NCBI GenBank assembly: GCA_947380915.1
Contig: CANCSY010000052.1
Coordinates: 1-15,716 of the forward strand
Source of the DNA: Beijerinckiaceae bacterium
GTDB taxonomy: Bacteria; Pseudomonadota; Alphaproteobacteria; Rhizobiales; Beijerinckiaceae
Direction of reading: 5' to 3'
Length of the DNA: 15,716 nucleotides
Positions 13,894 to 15,716 of the stretch are shown piece by piece; positions within the stretch are counted from its first letter, which is position 1; each line of letters opens with the position of its first letter. The translations under genes were made by a program, and so were the position numbers. The notes beneath the pieces are model-generated. The model did not search any database, had not been told where the DNA came from, and saw only the letters and a program-made list of their open reading frames with translations.

Positions 13894-15137
13894 CCCCCGC
13901 TCACCCGCTCCAACTCGCCGCTCATCCGTTTCTGTCCGAACATGGCCCAGATCCAGAAGGCCAGCATCAGGATGGCGCTGCCGCCCACGGCGGCGGGCAG
14001 GCCCCAGAAGGTGGCGAGCCAGCCCTGAACCAGCGCGCCGAGCGCGGGCAGGCCATGGCCGAAGACGATGAAGAGCCCGAGCACCCGGGACCGCATCTCC
14101 GGCGCCACGCTGTTCTGCACCAGCGTTTGCGCGCTGACATTGCCGCAGAGCATGAAGATGCCCATGAAGCAGAAGGCCACCGCCCCGATATGGATGCTGG
14201 GCGCCTGAAGGGCCGCCGCCACGCAGATGCCCGTGCCGAAGGTGGACCAGACCAGCACCCTGGTGAGGCCCTGGGTCTGCCCGCGCCGCGCCAGCACAAG
14301 GCTCGCAGCCACGGCGCCCACGCCAATCGCCGACAGCATCAGGGAGAGGCCGGTGGGTCCAGCCTGGAACACCTTGTCCGCAATGCTGGGCAGCAATTCG
14401 ATCACCGGACGCACCAGCAGGCTGGTGGCCGTGAGCAGGATCATCACGAAGCGGATGCCCCTGTGGTCCAGCACATAGGAAAAGCCCGCGAGCGTATCGC
14501 GCCACAGGGAATCGCCCTGTTTGGGGGCAGGTGGCTTTTCTTCGAGGTGGATGCGGCTCACGACCAGCCAGAAGTACAGAAAGGTGACCGAGCACAGCAG
14601 CATCACGACGCCCGCGCCGGTCCATTGAATGATGAGGCCCGCAATGCTGGGGCCGACAATGCGCGAGGCGTTGAAGGAGGTGGAGCCCAGCGCAATGGCC
14701 GAGGACAGGTCATATTTGGGGACGAGGGCGTTGACGATGGCCAGCCGCGCAGGCTGGCTCATGGATTCGGCCGAGCCCGTGACCAGGGCGATCACCAGCA
14801 GCAGTTCCACCGTGATGGCCTTGGTGAGGACCAGCGCGCCGAGCAAGCCCGAAAGCAGGATCACCGCCAGCAGACTGCCGCGAATGATGCGCATGAAGCC
14901 GAAGCGGTCGGTGATGGCGCCCGCGAAAATGGTCAGGACCGCGCTGGGCACCAGATCGGCGAAAGCCACGGCGCCGAGCCAGACCGTGGAATGGGTCAGG
15001 TCCCAGGCGAGCCAGCCGATGGACATGCGATACATCCACCGCCCGATGCTGGCGATGAAATGGCCCAGAAAATAACTGCGGAAGACGGGAATGCGCAGGG
15101 CGCCCGCCGCTCCACCAAAGACTCGGGTTCGCAACAC
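13890..15137 (-). CDS. MFS transporter, EntS/MFS_3-like exporter
   Basis: This is a 415-residue major-facilitator protein with about 11-12 hydrophobic segments and a longer cytoplasmic loop near the middle (RIHLEEKPPAPKQGDSLWRD). The N-terminal part (FRSYFLGHFIASIGRWMYRM, then GWLAWDLTHSTVWLGAVAF) and GAITDRFGFMRIIRGS, the conserved loop 2-3 motif, fit the MFS_3 group that includes the enterobactin exporter EntS, so export is more likely than uptake. The start is GTG at 15137, supported by a strong ribosome site (AAGGAGA on the minus strand, bases 15146-15152) 8 bases upstream. It converges with the monooxygenase gene, their stop codons overlapping by 4 bases. The substrate is unknown; it could remove a toxic intermediate of the neighbouring catabolic genes. 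Confidence 0.9.
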   Translation of the reverse strand: MLRTRVFGGAAGALRIPVFRSYFLGHFIASIGRWMYRMSIGWLAWDLTHSTVWLGAVAFADLVPSAVLTIFAGAITDRFGFMRIIRGSLLAVILLSGLLGALVLTKAITVELLLVIALVTGSAESMSQPARLAIVNALVPKYDLSSAIALGSTSFNASRIVGPSIAGLIIQWTGAGVVMLLCSVTFLYFWLVVSRIHLEEKPPAPKQGDSLWRDTLAGFSYVLDHRGIRFVMILLTATSLLVRPVIELLPSIADKVFQAGPTGLSLMLSAIGVGAVAASLVLARRGQTQGLTRVLVWSTFGTGICVAAALQAPSIHIGAVAFCFMGIFMLCGNVSAQTLVQNSVAPEMRSRVLGLFIVFGHGLPALGALVQGWLATFWGLPAAVGGSAILMLAFWIWAMFGQKRMSGELERVSGG

Positions 15138-15240
15138 TGAATCTGTCTCCTTCAGGCGCCGGATGGTCCTGAGTCTGTCTGCTTCGGACAGGATAGAGGG
15201 TTTTCAGCCGCGCGGGGGCATAAATCGCTCGCCCGGCGCT
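15138..15240. other. 103-base intergenic region upstream of the MFS gene
   Basis: This stretch lies between the end of the MmgE/PrpD gene and the start of the MFS gene, both on the minus strand. It contains the MFS ribosome site and a short hairpin, CTGTCTG (15175-15181), loop CTT, CGGACAG (15185-15191), with one G-T pair. No T-tract follows on the minus strand, so I do not call it a terminator. No convincing promoter was seen. Confidence 0.4.
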
Positions 15241-15716
15241 TCAAGGCCGCAGGGCCGCTGAAACGTCCTTCAGCTCCGCAAATCCCGCCAGTCGCTCCGC
15301 CCAGGCCTGCGCCCGCTGCGCCCCGACGACCGGGGTGGCGTTGTCGATCAGTTTGTCGGCGCGCTGGTCATGGCGCAGCGGCCGCGCGGCGTGGCCCTTG
15401 CCCGCGATCAGCGCCCGCTCGAAGCGCCGCCCGCCCGCCATGACGGCGATGCGCGCAGGCGCCTGCTTTGGCCAGGCGGCGGAAGCGGCTGGGTCCTCCA
15501 CCACGCGCACCCTTCGGGTGAGGGCGCGCACCGCGTCGTCGTGGATGCCCGCCTCGATGTCGTGGTGATGCACCTGCCCGCGCAAAAGCGCCAGCGCCAC
15601 CATGAAGGGGATGCTGTGGTCGGCGGTCTCGCGGTTCTCCGGCTCCCAGAGCGCGGGAATCGAGCCCGCCCAATGGATGGCGAAGGCATGGGTCGCCACC
15701 TCGATCTCGTCGATCT
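15241..15716 (-). CDS. MmgE/PrpD family protein, C-terminal part only
   Basis: The frame is open to the right edge, giving the last 158 or so residues of an MmgE/PrpD protein (2-methylcitrate dehydratase, cis-aconitate decarboxylase and relatives). The key evidence is ENRETADHSIPFMVALALLRG, matching the conserved P..RETADHSLPY block, preceded by IDEIEVATHAFAI and followed by a small domain with VRVVEDP and the RPLRHDQRADKLIDNAT segment typical of the C-terminal domain. Other members act on small tricarboxylic or itaconate-type acids; the exact reaction cannot be read from this fragment. An in-frame GTG at 15699 is internal and not the true start. Confidence 0.85.
   Translation of the reverse strand, partial: IDEIEVATHAFAIHWAGSIPALWEPENRETADHSIPFMVALALLRGQVHHHDIEAGIHDDAVRALTRRVRVVEDPAASAAWPKQAPARIAVMAGGRRFERALIAGKGHAARPLRHDQRADKLIDNATPVVGAQRAQAWAERLAGFAELKDVSAALRP

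Noticed and set aside
12943..14625. A 560-codon minus-strand open frame across the monooxygenase and MFS genes
   Set aside because: It crosses two well-supported genes, has low-complexity Arg/Gly/His composition and no motif. The real MFS gene is in another frame.
15175..15191. Hairpin in front of the MFS gene as a terminator for the MmgE/PrpD gene
   Set aside because: The stem is short with a G-T pair and no T-run follows it on the minus strand.

Overview
The window is GC-rich, gene-dense DNA that looks like an alphaproteobacterial chromosome, probably Hyphomicrobiales. I infer this from the codon bias, the mla gene set and the abundance of Bug/TctC-type binding proteins; no rRNA or other taxonomic marker is present. 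There are 16 protein genes, of which the first (mlaF) and last (MmgE/PrpD) run off the window. I saw no tRNA, rRNA, CRISPR array, insertion sequence or phage gene, and no gene-free stretch longer than about 185 bases.

Region 1 (1-4714, + strand) is an mla phospholipid-transport operon in the order mlaF (partial), mlaE, mlaD, mlaA, mlaC, mlaB, followed by an unrecognised secreted 441-residue protein. The mla genes mostly overlap by 1-8 bases, so they are probably co-transcribed and translationally coupled. MlaFEDB form the inner-membrane ABC complex, MlaC is the periplasmic carrier, and MlaA is the outer-membrane component. MlaA here has no cysteine at all, so it cannot be a conventional lipoprotein. 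The last two thirds of mlaD drop to about 47% GC, against about 60-70% in adjacent sequence.

Region 2 (4719-9859) has two divergent units around a 138-base intergenic region. The minus-strand unit encodes a TctC/Bug-family binding protein, an asparaginase-fold protein with substitutions in the catalytic motif, and a protein of the 4,5-dihydroxyphthalate-decarboxylase/PBP2 type. The plus-strand unit encodes a close paralogue of that binding protein and a crotonase-fold protein lacking both classical catalytic glutamates. It ends at a clear intrinsic terminator.

Region 3 (9931-13893, + strand) carries a third, more distant Bug-type binding protein, a secreted cytochrome c joined to a Vgb-like beta-propeller, and a NtaA/SnaA/DszA-type flavin monooxygenase. 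Region 4 (13890-15716, - strand) has an MFS exporter of the EntS/MFS_3 type and the C-terminal part of an MmgE/PrpD protein.

Taken together, 4719-15716 looks like a catabolic island for an unidentified carboxylated, possibly amide- or heteroatom-bearing, compound: three capture proteins, a monooxygenase, a decarboxylase-like enzyme, an amidase-like enzyme, CoA- and dehydratase-type enzymes, a periplasmic redox or sensor protein and an efflux pump. The pathway is inference. No TctA/TctB membrane partner, flavin reductase or regulator gene lies within the window.
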